64,000 nucleotides of DNA from Tyto alba (GCF_018691265.1 NW_024881276.1:3596001-3660000); one strand, 5' to 3'; positions 36,901-50,435 are shown, counted from the first letter of the stretch. A program made the numbers and translations. The notes: a model not told the origin generated them from the sequence alone.

Positions 36901-39719
36901 CATTCTGCTGTTTTTATGAGTGGCTTCACCTGAAGGTTCATGTGCTCAAGGACAGATTACCTACTGATGCCAATGGTTCTGGATCAGGCCCTATATTTTT
37001 CCTCCTAGTTGGCATATAGAGTGCATATCAAGTGCCCAATTTTCTAGGATTTTGTATGTACCACTGATGGGATTTGGACTGTTTTCTGCTCTGATCTCTC
37101 TAAATCCTTCAATTTCTTTAACTTTTTTTTCTTTTTTTTTTTTTTTTTTTTTTCCCTAGGCAATCTGCCCTTAACAGGTTCAAGGACACTGTGGCAATGT
37201 GCTTTGTCAGTAAATCATTAAAAGGGAGTATAGAATTAACCGACACTTTGGAAAGCAGAAATCCTACCAATGGACTAAAGAACATAATCCAAAAAAAATC
37301 CAAGAAAACACTGGACTATTTACAGCTGTTTTCCTGGATAATTCTTCCTTCTAACAATGTTAAATGTTCTGAGAAATTCTCATTTATCAAACTAAAATAT
37401 AATAGTAACAGGGTTGTAGATTGTGTCCGTTACACAACAATTAGTATTCCTGCCATACTGCTAAGCTTTGACATCAGTGTGATTACATACTTGCATCCTT
37501 TCCACAGAAGACCTGTTTCTTTCTCTGCAACTTATGGATGCAAATGAGAATTGGCTGTTTATCTTTGAACCTACACAGCATTATTGTCATCTAGCTGGGC
37601 AGGTTGTACAAACCTTATAAAAAATGAGGTTTCAGGTTTACTGATACAAATCTATCCCCAAACCATAATTCACTCCAATTTTATAGAAGTATCTACAACA
37701 GAAAGTGAGAAAGAGAACAAAAGGACTTACTTCTGCAGGTCCTGAAATGAAATGCCTTAGCAAGGAACATGCTAGTATCCTGTTGTCTACTCTATGAATA
37801 TAATTGAGGAATTGAGAGTTAAAGAAGCTGAAACCCCCCCAACTCCTCCTCTGCCCAAGAGAGCAACAAGAACAAAGGCTGGTGGAAATGTAGCTGTAAA
37901 GGGTACAGAAGCAGGACAGATTTGATCTGATTTACCAGTCCTCCAGTGAGTTATAGCAGATACGAATAGTAAGACTAGTACACTCAGTGAACATTATAAT
38001 TAATCAGATTTAAATGCTGTTGTCTACTTTAATAACTTCATTTTCCTGTTCAAATTATTTAAAGGTGAGAAAGGCAGAGGACTCTGTAATCAGACTGTAC
38101 AATGGGGTACATGAAAAAACAGGCGTTATGTTTCTCAGTTCACAGAGAGTTGCTTTGCTGAAGACACATCTTTCAGGACCCAGGCACACTCTTTAGTGTC
38201 AAAATCAGTCAAGGTGGCAAAAAAAAAGCCTCGGGCTTACTCATTTCGGAGCCTCCTAACAAGGATGGTTGTGGATGTCCGTGCCTGGGTGGCGCACCAC
38301 CAACGGTGTTACCACCACACCGTGTGTGCGTCCTCACCTTCTCGAATGCAACTGGAAAGAGGATGCTCAGACTCTGCAAGCAGAGGGCAAGGGGGACTGC
38401 ACACCTTCCTGGGACCAGGGCACGAACACAGACAAACGATGTGGTGTTGATCTGGTACACTCAGGGTACGTGCATGCATGAAGAAACTTTTCCTGGTCTG
38501 TGAGTTGGATTCACCCAGTCCACGTGTTACCATGAAAAAGCTGTAGGGGCCAGTGACATCGGTTTGTCACCCGTCTCGGGGAAATGAGTCTGGCTAGTGC
38601 AAAGCTGGGAATAGCTGTTGCAAAGTCCAGAGCACTAGGCTTATTCTGCTGTGCAGGGTGGTGACCCTAAGCAGTAAGCAGAAAACAGTGACGCGGCTTG
38701 AAGCAGTGGTACCTGACCTATACCTAGCCAGAAGGTAGACTCATATATTCACTTGGCTGAGGCTGTGCCCTGTACAATCACCTATATGAAAAATGTATGA
38801 CAAAAATGAGTGAAAATTATGTGAATGAAGTGATAAAGAGGGTGTCCTATTCTGACTTATTTGCCTCCCTGTAGAAAAACAGTGGGTGTAACCACACTTT
38901 TCCTCATTACGTTACAGAAGTACAGAGTAAGGGAAATGGGCAAGACGTAGGCAGGATTTTCACACCCTGTTACACAAGCCATTTAGAAGAACTTAATAAT
39001 GAAGTCACATTGTCAAAGCTCACAAACTGCCACCATTGCAAATTCACGTCTTCCGTTCTTTTTGTGCCCCATTACTGTAGCTGCGACGGGGAAATAAGGA
39101 GGAGGTAAGTTTACTTTTGTCTTTGTCTGGGTTTTCTTTTCTTTTACTCCAAATAACGCAGGCAAAGAAATACTGCATTTTTTTTTATGTGTGCTAGTTT
39201 TAATGTTGCTCATGTAACTGTGAGGTGTGAATAGACACCACCTGCAAATGCATACTTTTGTCTGCTGAATGTCTTATACAAAAATTTGATGGTATATTTT
39301 TATTACAGTCTTAAAATAATTATATAAAAATATTTTTAAATTAGCTGTTTCCAGTACAAGGGGCCTCATCCACATATCAGTATTTTGCTTGTTAAAACCT
39401 GCATTACAGCACTGAAAAGTGCCTATGTCACTTTCTCTTGAAAACACAGCCGAACTGAAAATGTTCAGATTTTAGCTCTTCACACCCATAGAGCAAAATT
39501 GTTATGCAGAGTGAACCCCTTTTAGGAGTACTACATTTAGACACCAGTAGAATGGAAGTATGTCAGCGTCTTTTCTCTTAATACAATTTTAATACTGAAG
39601 TAGATTTCACATATATACAGTTCTCTGAAAATGTCACAGGACTGTAAGTTTAATTTTACCCTGATAGCACACCTCACATGCACATGTAAGCAGTAATTCT
39701 ATTTCATATATTCCCCCAG
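33908..39719. other. Intergenic AT-rich sequence, no firm gene
   Basis: Holds a T-rich tract at 37123-37153 and several open frames without recognisable domains. The missing 5' exons of gene B should lie in this stretch or the next one, but nothing here could be tied to them with confidence. Confidence 0.4.
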
Positions 39720-39804
39720 ACAAAAATAAATTTCCAAGTGCTTCAGACACAAAGCTGGGAAATAAAACTCAGAGGTCTAGTCTTAAGTACTGTACTCATC
39801 ACAG
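39720..39804 (+). CDS. Candidate D1 exon of gene B (weak)
   Basis: A pyrimidine-rich ATATTCCCCCAG acceptor and a strong CACAG/GTAAGG donor bound 85 nt that stay open and run from phase 0 to phase 1. These are the phases of the equivalent exon of gene A (14834-14687), and the end phase fits the next exon of gene B. The peptide (contains SWEIKLRGLVLS) has only vague D1-like strand character and lacks the cysteine seen in gene C. Could be chance. Confidence 0.2.
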
Positions 39805-41860
39805 GTAAGGTATTTCCCTTAACAAAATGTAATGATATAAAAAACCCCATAGGGTTTGGTGGGGGTTTTTTATTATTATTTTATTTTTATTTATTTTTTT
39901 TTCAATTACAAACCTTCATTAGTTATAAAAATCATAGTAATATTAAGACATGATGAGCTATATGGTTATATGTTACTTATAAACAGCAGGTTTTTGGGCA
40001 GCTTTTCTTCTCATGTAATCAACTCTCTAGTGAATCTGGATAAGAATAGCCACTGCAGCAGGATTTCAACCTTGCTGATAATTCCAAATTCCTAACACGA
40101 CTATCTCCTCTGGACATGTGTCAGGATTCAGTATGCTTTGAGAGGTAACTGAGAGTGGCTTGTGCTATAACACATTGTCTAACAGTAGCCAATTTTCACA
40201 GAAAATTTAAAAATTACAGTGCAGAAAGGAAACCACTTCACATAGAAACACTTTATGTTTCCTTAAAATTTTGATCAATAATCTGCACATGAATTATCTG
40301 AGATGTGAAAGAAAGTTTGGACCACCACTGGGGAAAACAGTATTATTCTTCTACCACAATTGTTTTTCTAAAGAGAAGCAGCACATAATACTAACACAGA
40401 TATAAGAAAGAGAAGGAAAAGGCATTTTCAGAAATAGATTTCAGTTTTCTGTATGAAAAGAACAGTGGCAGCATTTCTGTTCAGTACTTACATGTGATTT
40501 CCAGATGATGTAAGAGGGGAAAGGAATGAATCCTCCTGGATTCACCTAACCAAGGTGGAAAGCTTAGGCATCCCTCTGGGCTGGTCACCCTGGAATATCT
40601 TCTCAGTGAGTGACAGGAAATAAACACAGTGAAGCCTTCATTCATCTTGTCTGAGACCAAGTTGAACAAACTGTTATTTTGAGTAGCTGTTTCTTTCCAG
40701 CCTGTATTAAGGCAATGTAGGATTACTGGTTCCCCTGTGGGCATATCTATAGAGCGCTTGGGTAAGTTTAGGGGAGAAAAACTCCAACCCACAATTTAAG
40801 AGCATCTTCAGAGTTAGGTTAAAAAGTTAAAGCAATTTAATTTTTTTTATTAATTTCCAGTAGTAAGTATGTTATTTACACTCCTTCACAAATTAACTGA
40901 TTCATTGTGTCCAAGAGTCAAGAGCAGGTCATGCATTTTCTATTCAAGAACTACTGAATAAAAATAAAAATTCTCTTGGGCTCAAAACCCAGAGGTGAGA
41001 TCCTGTCCTTCCTTGTTATCAATTCTGATTACCACAAGTCATTGCAGAGCCAACTTTTCTTTTCTCTGATACTTTTCTGCAACTACTACTCCTACAGTTT
41101 CTAGCGCCTGCCCAAGAGATGGAGGTTACCTAAACTGACTCAAGAAAAGTATATAAGCAAGTAAAAAACTAACAAACTAACTAAATAGAAGCACTGTGTA
41201 TGCTTAAAACAGTGAGTTATTATGCAGTTGGTTGCAATCACAATGATCATCAGTCCCAAGTACCTTACCTCTTTCATAAAAAGATATAAAGAATGTCAAG
41301 AAAGATTTCAAATATAAAGACATTAAAATATGGGAAAATAAGTTATTCACATATGAAAAAAAGGATGCTTGTGGGGATATTAGTATACTTGAATATGTAT
41401 TTTATTTTTGTTATCAAAGATTATAGGAGGCAGTTCAGAAGGAAGAGTGTACTACAGAGAAACTAAATTGTTCTTTGTATCACATCTCACAGAAAATGAT
41501 CATAAGAGTATGATCTTACCTCTTTTTTAAGGAAATATTGATAAAGAAGTGACAAATATGGGGTTATTAAAAGAGGAGCAGTTAAGCAAGAAGCCACTAG
41601 AACAATTTAAATAGTCTTCAAGTATAAACTGGAAAGATAAAAATTTCAGCTTCTTACTGAAAAATTGGGAGATAATGGGAGAACTGTCTTGTGAAGATTT
41701 AGCTCCATTCCAGGTGTTGCTAAAAATAGGAGTAAAACTATAACACTTACACTGCGAATGAATACTATAGGCTCAAAAATAAACCTTAAAGGATGGGTAG
41801 TCATACTTACCTACTCAATTAGATTTTTCTTTGCCATACCCATAGAAAGGTGAATAAATA

Positions 41861-41893
41861 AAAGAAAAAAAAAAAAAAAAAAAAAAAGAAAAA
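41861..41893. repeat. A-rich tract
   Basis: About 30 bases of A with two G interruptions in the flank upstream of gene B. Confidence 0.8.
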
Positions 41894-43599
41894 TAAATCC
41901 CCTCAAAACCTGGAAAAAAAGTCATGTTGGCAAAGGGAATAGTGACTCAAAGATGTCTAAGTGTTCTTCCCATCCTGTGCTTGATGTTGGTATGAATATG
42001 ACACTGTGCAGTTGATCATGTTTGTTTTGTAGGTGGAGTAATGTTCTGGCTGCAGAACTTTAATTAGTTTAAAGAACATCTGAGTATATTTCTATGCATT
42101 TCTCTCAGATACAAAAAACTGAGGCCACTGCTGAAGAGGTGAAGGATGTGGTTTCATTTGTCTTTTCCTTGACCACGATGCCATTTTAGGAATTTCTTTC
42201 ACCCTATTTCCTATGTCACCAGACAACTTACCTGATTGTTCAGCCACAGGTGAGTCAGGTTGTGATCAGATTCAAAATCAGAATAACCCTTTTTTCTTTT
42301 GATTTGCATCATTGCCAGAGATTTCACAAAACCCATCCCTCTAAGACTCTTGCACAGCACTTGTGATCATATTTCAGACTATTGCAAGACCTCACAATTT
42401 CTTGATGGGAAGAAAACTTCTCTATTTCTTTTGTAAATGAGGAAGTGACGTACACAGATTTGATTGACCCTGGGACATAAACTGAATCTGTGGCAGACCA
42501 GAGAACTGAGCAAAGCTCTCCATCACCTCAGTACAGTACCATAATCCTGGATGCTTGGGAGTGGTTTGTTATACATATATAGATAAAATTACACATAAAC
42601 TGGATATAAGCAACTCTATACTGAGAGCTTAGATACCTTTAGTGACTTGAGAGAGGTCAACGTTTCTTGCAGCAGCAGAAATAGCTTCGACAGCTCTCCT
42701 CTGGATCTTTATTGCTAACCCACAGTGTCATCTTAGATGAGCTTGTTCCATTGTTTCTGGTAAAGGATGATAAGCCAGATGAAGAAAGAAGAAACAAAAA
42801 CTACTGGGGTGGGAGGAGCATTAGCTTTAATGATGACCACTTCCTTCAGAACTATTCATTATGAGACCCTACAAAGGACAGCACTAGGACATCTAGGGAG
42901 GCAGGATGGAATCAAGAAGGAACCGCAGAGGATGGGGATGCTTAGGCCAACACTACTGTCAAAAGGAATGCTGCTGAACCAAGCTCTTAAAACAGTTTCA
43001 ACCTTCCCCTTGGAAAAGGGGAATTTTTCCAGAAATCCAGGAGTACTCCGAGACCTTTGTTGTTTTTTGAACAACTCCTCTTTGTTTCCAAAGTTTTAAG
43101 AATCAGATGGTTGCTACTCTTGGGACTCCTTTGCAAAATCCTGTCCCTGACAACATTTCCCCTAGTGCATTTCTGACTCTTAGTTTGGTGAGCATGAAGT
43201 AAAAGTTTCCACTGAAGTATTTTGAGGGATGGGGTTTAATTTGTCCAGCTCTATTTGTAACTAAGCTACACATCATCATATTAGGTCAGGTCTCCTAGGT
43301 AACAGCCTTTCCCTCTGGAAACCTTGATCTTAACCACCTTTATTATGTGCCTGCACTTGTAGTACACCCAAATGAAAGAATTTTTCTTCTATAGAGTCAT
43401 CCCCAAAGTCTTCATACAGCACATTAGCTGCCTGGAGCAAGCCATGAAAGACACAACAGTGTGTTTGAGCTCCTTATCTTCTGGAGAAAACATGCCATTT
43501 ATCATGTTACAGTTGAAGAGAGGAAAGAAGACAGAAGGAAAAGACACTTTTTGAATTCTCCCTTTGCTCATCCTATTGGCAAGGGATGTGGTAGAGAAC

Positions 43600-43622
43600 A
43601 AAAAAAAAAAAAAAAAAAAAAA
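43600..43622. repeat. Poly(A) tract upstream of gene B D2
   Basis: An uninterrupted run of 23 A about 480 bp before the first firm gene B exon. Confidence 0.8.
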
Positions 43623-44105
43623 GGATTTAAAAGGTATGAAGGAAATTAATGGGGGAATCAGGCTTTCTCAGACTGCTAAACATGGTAATCTATGAGGTAG
43701 CCTTTAACTTTGGAAGCCCACAGGGCACTGCTTGCTGATAGCTGAAAGCATATAGGTGAAGGTTTGCTTGGTGCTTTCTCTCTCCTTATACTTTTCTCCC
43801 TAAGCATCTAATGATGTCAAAAGTTTTGGTCCACTCAATAACAGCATTTCTTTTGGAATCAGTGCTGTCAGCTGCATGACATTGTTACAGATGCTAGAGA
43901 TGTGTCTATGTTAGATAATCCTCATGGCTCAACACAAAGAAAATCACTGCTATCTCAAAGTAAGCATGTAACTGCAAAACCCAAACAATATGCAATTGGA
44001 TTTACTAATCAGGTCGCTAAATGAGCTTGAAGAGATCTGCGTAATTTGAGCAGTTATACAGTCTTCCCACAGAGCAAACGTAAGCTATTCTCTCTGCGTT
44101 TACAG

Positions 44106-44235
44106 GCATGAATGGGACAGCCATTGAAAATTTTGTCTGTGTCATTTTTAATGTTTCTTTCATGAACTGCACTTGGCATGTGGACAGGACTGCTTCAGGA
44201 GATACCCAATATTTCCTGTACTGGAAGACCTCAAG
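44106..44235 (+). CDS. Gene B D2 first exon
   Basis: 130 nt, phase 1 to phase 2, after a CTCTCTGCGTTTACAG acceptor. Encodes AIENFVCVIFNVSFMNCTW and GDTQYFLYWKTS. Same length and phases as gene C 61562-61691. Confidence 0.88.
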
Positions 44236-47200
44236 GTAAGTAGGTCTGCTGAAATCCAGGGAATTTTGATTTCTGGTCTGACATGTGACATTGTCAATAT
44301 TTAACTAGTGCAATATGTCATGTAAAGGAAAGAAGATTACACGGGATGCCAGAATTACATCAGAGATAATTTTGGAATGCACACAGGATGTAGATTCCAA
44401 AATGTGACAATAGCAAATAAGAGAGCTTGTTTCCTGGTAAATGGGTCTAGAAGTGGACAAAACATTCAATCATATAAGAAGACGATTTTTCTGTACAAAA
44501 TTGGTAAGGTTTGTTTTTTGTGGGATTTTTTTTTTTTCAATGTTATTTCCAGTTTTATGTAAAGGGAATGAAGGAAAAAACGTACATTTTTAAAATACTG
44601 CTCCTCAGACAATTTTTTTTTTTTTCTTTTTCCCCAGCCTTGATGGCTGAAAAGTCAAAAGTACAAGAATGAACAAAACCAAGTGAATGCAGAGACAATC
44701 TGAAATCATAGGTTAGAGAATTGTGAATATTTCAGTCAAATATTTATTCTCTGAAAGAAATGTGTTATCTTTCGGGATTAACTAGCTAAAGAAGCCTGAG
44801 CGAGACTACCCAGAAGTTGGTCTTGCATCATTATCTTGTAGTTCTGTTCATCCACACAATACAAAAGAACCAATTACCTTAACACTATGAGCAAAAACGT
44901 TTCTTTTTTTTAATGGAAGAATTTTGCTAATCAAAAATTGAAAAAAAAAAAAAAATTGCTTCTGTTTAATATGATCACACTATTAAAACAAACCCCAACC
45001 AACTTAAACAAAACAAAAACCCTGCACAGATTGTATGCTGAAATCAGTAAAATCTAACAAATGGTTTGTGTTTTTAAATTTTACCTGCTGTTATGGAAGG
45101 CTCCTCTACTGAAGTGTTAAATCAGGGAGTCCTGCTTCAGAATATGGAGTGAATATAATAATTATGGTAAAGTTGCATTACACCTTTTTAGACCATTTGC
45201 TTGAACATCTACCTATATTTAAAAAAGCCAGAGCGAAGAGAACTGATTATTAATCAATTGTATTTCTAATCACATTATTGTAGAAAAACTTACTCCTCCA
45301 TTAAATGTCACTGTGAACTGTACAGAAACTTTTCATAGCTGTGAAATTCGGTGGCAACCACCTCACACAAGTCATGTGAAAAGACGTGCTTGTTTCAAGT
45401 ATGAAATTGTTATAGAAAACCAGGTAAGAATAATTATGACTCTTAGCAGTATTTTGTGTGCTTGTATTTCCACACACGCTACCATACAACTAATACCCTG
45501 TTCTCTTGCCTACTTACCTAACCTCTCCTTGTTGATCTATAGTTCTCCACTTGCACATGAGCACCACTGCCACTCATACTATGGTTTTCCCCTCTGCAAC
45601 CTCCTATTCCATCAGTCACTTTTATCTTGTCTTTCACAAACTCATTCTGCATTTGTTCCTGCTTCTTGTGGTCATCCTTACTGCTCCATCAGGTTTATAG
45701 TATTGCTAAATTAGGTCTGAAGAAGAAACACATGATTTGTTACATAGGCACAGCTGTAAATCAGGATGTGCTGCAAGAGCTCTTAGGCATCTCCACCTGG
45801 ATCACCGTGCTTTCCATCCTGCTCTCTGTTTATCCAACGTTGCTGTCGTCTCCTATTGCCTCCATTTACTGACACCAGCTGAGGGAATTTAGGAGTTTAG
45901 GTTTATCTAAAGTAGCTCTGCAGCATAGACAGTCAAGACGGTTGCACCAAAACTGTCACAATCAGGTGTGGGGGACAGTAATACAGCAGCTGTTCATTGT
46001 GGGGTTTTATTAAGTTCTGTGTCCTTTTTTTTTTTTTAAGTTAAAGTGGAAAGAGCCATACACGTCTCTGAATAAAAAGAAATATTCTTACAGGTTATTG
46101 GAACAGAATATCCAGGTTTTCCTGGTCTATCGTTGTTATTATGCATTTCAGTAATCGCAACTATTTTGAAGACTTGGATGAATATGAAAAGTAGTATTAC
46201 ATCCATCAGAAACAAAGCTTGAAATATTTGCAGAAATATTTGTGAGTACGTTGTTCCACCATTAAAAACACAATTAAAAAATAAAAAAAAATAGAGACAT
46301 AACATAGCTAAATTAAATGTTTAAGAATGTAGAACTACACAGACAAAATATTTAATGGAAACAACATTGTCCAAGTTTACTAGCATTTTTTAAATTACTT
46401 TGTTTTGTACAAGTAAAACGTAAAATATTAACAGATGGACAACCTGAGCATTTTTTTTTAGTTCTTTGATACTCGGTTCTGCAATCAAATTTAAAGCGTA
46501 CAGACTTTCAGAGCACCAGTGGTGAGGAGAAACCTTTCAGTGGAAGAACAACTTAACTTCGCTGTCTTCAAAGAAGGCATTTATAATATTAGATGTACTT
46601 TTTTATTCCTGAAAATCAAACATTTATAAGGCAAGACCCTTTATTATATGGTAACAAAAAGAACAATAATAAAAATTAAATTTTTCTCTTGTTACTAGGC
46701 TGATCCTCAGAAAACCATCAAAACCACATCTAAAATAGTAAGTTTTCATTATCATATTAATCTAACATTTATGCTGGGTTGAAATTTTATCTATATTGGA
46801 ACATCCTCCAACCAAATTATTTCGGTTGCACGCTACCAGTTTCAGTATAGTCCATATGCTCTTTATTGACAAGTTTTCTAAACTCATTGTTTTAAACTGC
46901 TGTTTATAAACATGGTACAAAAAACACCTGCACATGTGGAACTTTATACTACTTCTATGCAAGTCACAAAATCTTCCATTTTACAGTCTTTTGTACTTCC
47001 TACCAAATTCACATATATGTAGAAATATGGATTATAATTCCACATTACACTTAGACACCCAAAATGTGGATTATTTTTTATTTATTAATGGCCTCTGGAA
47101 GGAGTTGAGATGGAGAAGGCAAGAAAATATCACCTGAAAGATAAGCCACTATGAAGAAGGAAAAAAAAATAAGTTTTCAAGAAGGCTCCATACTCTTCTG

Positions 47201-50128
47201 AGAAGGATTTCAATATATGTCAAAATTTTCCCTTCTGTATAATCTGGCTGTTAAACTCTACTTCAGTTTTGAAAACATCTATGGTAAGGGAATGCCAGAT
47301 CTTTAAAAAATGACCTTCTAGTAAAATAAATAATTTACAGACTGAAAATAAACTATTGGTTATTTTTTTCGCAAAGTCCTGTTGTTTAGCAGAGGCTAAG
47401 TAGTAGGGAAGCATACTGCAAATTTCATCTTCGTATCACCAATAACAAAATTGTTCAAACAAAGGGGATTAGGATGGAACAAGATAACTTTTTAAAGACT
47501 GATTTTCTACTTATTTCACCAGAGTCTCTTCAGGGAAGTATATGTATAATTTTCTTTTGTAATTGTTTGAAGCATTAAATGAACCTGACACATTCTTAGC
47601 ATCTGTACAACCAATGAATAAAAAGTTCTCAGTCTAGTTGTTTCGTTTTTAGGAAAGAAACATCACAGGAAACTCCTACGTATTTGGGAGCTTCAGCACA
47701 GGAAAAAGGTACAGCGTTAAAATCAGAGCAACTGACAATGGCTGTTTAGTGAGCACAAGCTGGGGAGAGTGGAGTACACCCGTAGAGTTTGGTAAGAATG
47801 AAAATCACTTCCTTGACCTAGTTTTCCCTCAGTTATTACTTGTCTGCCTCATTTATGACTTCATACCTACAGACGAAAACACCGATATTTACACATTAAT
47901 TTTCCAGGCTGAAAAGGTGCAAGGAATTGGCATCTTTTGACATGGGGGAGGCCTCCAAGCATTCTCGTGTGACAGTGGGTGCTTCATGCAAGGAGATAGT
48001 GAATAAGGCAGACCTTTTTGAGGACAGCTGCCAGGTCTTCTCCTTCTTCCATTTCTACTTCTGGCTTTATAAACTTATCTTTTCCCCCATTACTCTCTGC
48101 CACCTTGGATTCTGAAGTACTCTGTAGGTCTCAGTTCCTCACAAAACGCTTGGTAAGGTCTCAAGCTACCATAGACAGTCCACATACTGTCAGCCACCCC
48201 GTTCCTTCACATGTTATAGGGCAATGAGGTACTAAACCAAAGAAGCAGACACCTCATAGTGGTGCCTCACACTATCATGCAAAACAGATTGCACAGAGCT
48301 GTGCAATCATTCCCGTTCTGTGATACTAATCAACACTTTGATGATTGCTTGTCTTTCAGGGAAAGAGCAACTTACATCTACTTCATCATACATGTTATTT
48401 CTGGTATCAGTGCTGGCAACAAATCTTGTACTTTTTCTCTTCACAGTGTAAGCCTTATATCTTGTTCAAAATTTTTATGCTGTAGTTGAAACAACACCTC
48501 TTTCCCCAACAGAAAATTTCTGGCCTCCTTTTAAAGGAGAGGAGGGAAGGGAAAATTGACATTAAACTATAGTAGGAATCATGACCTGCCGGATGTTCCT
48601 CAGGTGGGCTCTGTATTTCTGATTCCCACCTTCTTATCCACCTGATCAATACAATACACTTTCCAATACTGGGACAAGGCCTTACATCAATGCCGCTTTC
48701 CTGCCATCAGGCCTTGCAATTTAGATGGGTGATACATGAAATTGTTTACTTGTTTTGAGGATATTTCCCTTTCAGATACTTAAAAAGCCAATTTCTTGTG
48801 ATTCTTTAATAAGTCATAAATAAATTGCTATCATCCAATTTCTGAACAATTAAATGATACCATTGTATTCAGCCTATGTAATTTATAGTTACTATTTCAA
48901 TGCTTTTGTCTTAGAGGAATAAAATAATACCTCAGAGGCATTATTATATAGTACATGTTCATATGTTTGTATACTACATCTTTTCTTCACCTACTCTTTT
49001 TGTCACTGTAGAAGCATTTATTTGAAAAAAACATCTGCTACAGTACCACAGCCAAGGGACACATTTTATGAGCTCTCTTCAATGGATTTCAAGGTATGTT
49101 TTCTTTCCGTTTGTCTGAAATTTATTTTAAATAAAGATCCATTGCAGTCTCAAAAGTATGACCTAAGTGTCAGAAAGGTGCACAGGAGCAAGGGTAAATT
49201 TTCTTTCTTTTTCTTGTTCCTGGGGTATCTAAAGAGAAGGTCCATATGCAAATAGTTTGTCCATGTTTCCTTTTCCATTCTGAAACAATTGTCATCCATC
49301 TAACAGGAACATTGGAGAAAATACACAATTTCACCCTGCTCTCCCTTTAAGCCATATGCTATCACTAGAATAGTGCTGAGCCTGAACTTTTCAGCACAAT
49401 AATGATACAGAATCAGACTGTTGGCCAGCAATCAGGAGAGAAGGGAGAATCTACTGCTGGCCAAAAATAGTTGTGCCATAGCAGAAGTTGAGACTCATGT
49501 TAGTATTTGGCAACGATAATGAAGGATGAAAAGTTTCTAAGGTATGGAAAGGAAGAAAGTATAGCAGAGAGCTGAGAGGTTCTAGCTTATGCAGAGAGCT
49601 GGAGAAACTCAGGAGAAGAAGGAACAGACAGACAGACATTGCAGGAACTGCCCATCTGGAAAGCATGTTGCAGTTTGCTGCAATTTGCAATTTGCAGAGT
49701 CTTTAAGTTGGCTACAGCCAGGTCTGGAAGCAAGAATGTGTCTGCAAGGACACACTGGATCACTGGTGAGCCTTTATAAATCCTTTTACCTTTTATTCCT
49801 TCATCATGTTAACTTTTCCATGTTTAAAAAGATGAGTATTCTGGCTTTTGAATTGAAAAAACTTTTGTGCCTCTTTGGGGACCTCATCATGGAGGGAAGA
49901 TCTAGACACGTCTAGTTCAGTCCTCTCATTGAGAGTTACACTACAGCTTCTACATAATAAATAACAACTCTCTGAATGACAGGAGGTTCATAGATTGTAA
50001 ACTCATGGTTAATCTCACGCGTGAAACACTAATGAAATGTTTTATTCTTCCTTTAATAGACAGAATACAAGAATCCATTAATAAAGCATGACACTGAAGA
50101 AATAATAACTGTTGAAGAAGTGATGTAA
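44106..50128 (+). CDS. Gene B: CSF2RA-like cytokine receptor alpha chain (5' exons not located)
   Basis: Surface receptor chain of the GM-CSF/IL-3 receptor group. Coding exons: 44106-44235, 44328-44503, 45284-45423, 46699-46737, 47653-47791, 48360-48447, 49012-49093, 50060-50128. All phases join without a stop or frameshift, giving 287 residues from the start of D2 to the stop. With a D1 of usual size the protein would be about 400 residues, like human CSF2RA. D2 has the C...NCTW signature and GDTQYFLYWK; D3 has TPPLNVTVNC and ends in WGEWS, a variant of WSXWS; then a membrane helix, a tail with a TVPQPRD box 1 remnant, and a C terminus EEIITVEEVM resembling human CSF2RA EEVLTVKEIT. By eye about two thirds of D2 first-exon residues equal gene C. 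The acceptor of the second exon is weak and no signal or D1 exon is firm, so this may be a functional paralogue or a decaying one. Confidence 0.82.
44328..44503 (+). CDS. Gene B D2 second exon, with a weak acceptor
   Basis: 176 nt, the same length as gene C 61784-61959. Encodes GCRFQNVTIANKRACFLVNG; the GCRFQNVTI core is identical in gene C. The preceding intron ends ATGTCATGTAAAG, without a pyrimidine tract and with AAG rather than CAG, whereas gene C has TATATACAG. Confidence 0.78.
45284..45423 (+). CDS. Gene B D3 first exon
   Basis: 140 nt, phase 1 to phase 0. Encodes KLTPPLNVTVNC, EIRWQPP and CFKYEIVI. It aligns exon for exon with gene C 63318-63457 and gene A 10789-10653. Confidence 0.88.
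46699..46737 (+). CDS. Gene B short D3 exon
   Basis: 39 nt in phase 0 (ADPQKTIKTTSKI) between a TTGTTACTAG acceptor and a GTAAGT donor. An acceptor 12 nt further in (TCCTCAG) would also keep the frame. Gene A must have a matching short exon. Confidence 0.65.
47653..47791 (+). CDS. Gene B D3 second exon with the WGEWS box
   Basis: 139 nt, phase 0 to phase 1. Encodes GKRYSVKIRA followed by STSWGEWSTPVEF. The first Ser of WSXWS is Gly; relaxed versions are known in other class I receptors (for example GHR and MPL), so this does not by itself indicate loss of function. Confidence 0.88.
48360..48447 (+). CDS. Gene B transmembrane exon
   Basis: 88 nt, phase 1 to phase 2, after a CTTGTCTTTCAG acceptor. 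Encodes the hydrophobic run YMLFLVSVLATNLVLFLFT. Same length and phase as gene A exon 9. Confidence 0.85.
49012..49093 (+). CDS. Gene B cytoplasmic box 1 exon
   Basis: 82 nt, phase 2 to phase 0. Encodes YLKKTSATVPQPRDTFYEL. The basic and proline residues sit where box 1 lies in human CSF2RA (LFPPVPQIKD), though it has fewer prolines. The donor is GTATGT. Confidence 0.8.
50060..50128 (+). CDS. Gene B terminal exon
   Basis: 69 nt including the TAA at 50126-50128, after a TTCCTTTAATAG acceptor. Encodes an acidic tail ending TEEIITVEEVM, similar to the end of human CSF2RA. Confidence 0.8.
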   Translation, partial: TEYKNPLIKHDTEEIITVEEVM

Positions 50129-50429
50129 TAACATGCAAGTGAAATGAGCAACTTGAACTTTTTCAAACATATATATCTTGTTGACAGCAATTTACAGGTT
50201 CTTCATATTCTCTCCTTCTTGTGAGAAGAGCAAATGGTGTTGCCTGTAGTAACAATTCCCCAAGAGCCTATCTTTAAAAGTCTCTTTGTATTTGATTGCA
50301 TTTTCCATAATAGAGTTGTTTGGACTGTTTTTGTTTATTCTTATGATGAATATTCTTGCAATGTTTCAGCAAAAATATTTCAGTAGTGATTTGTAAGTTA
50401 TTATACTGCTTTTCAATACCATTCAAAAG

Positions 50430-50435
50430 AATAAA
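50430..50435 (+). promoter_or_regulatory. Candidate poly(A) signal of gene B
   Basis: AATAAA about 300 nt after the gene B stop codon; the sequence between holds no other feature and is read as 3' UTR. Confidence 0.4.
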
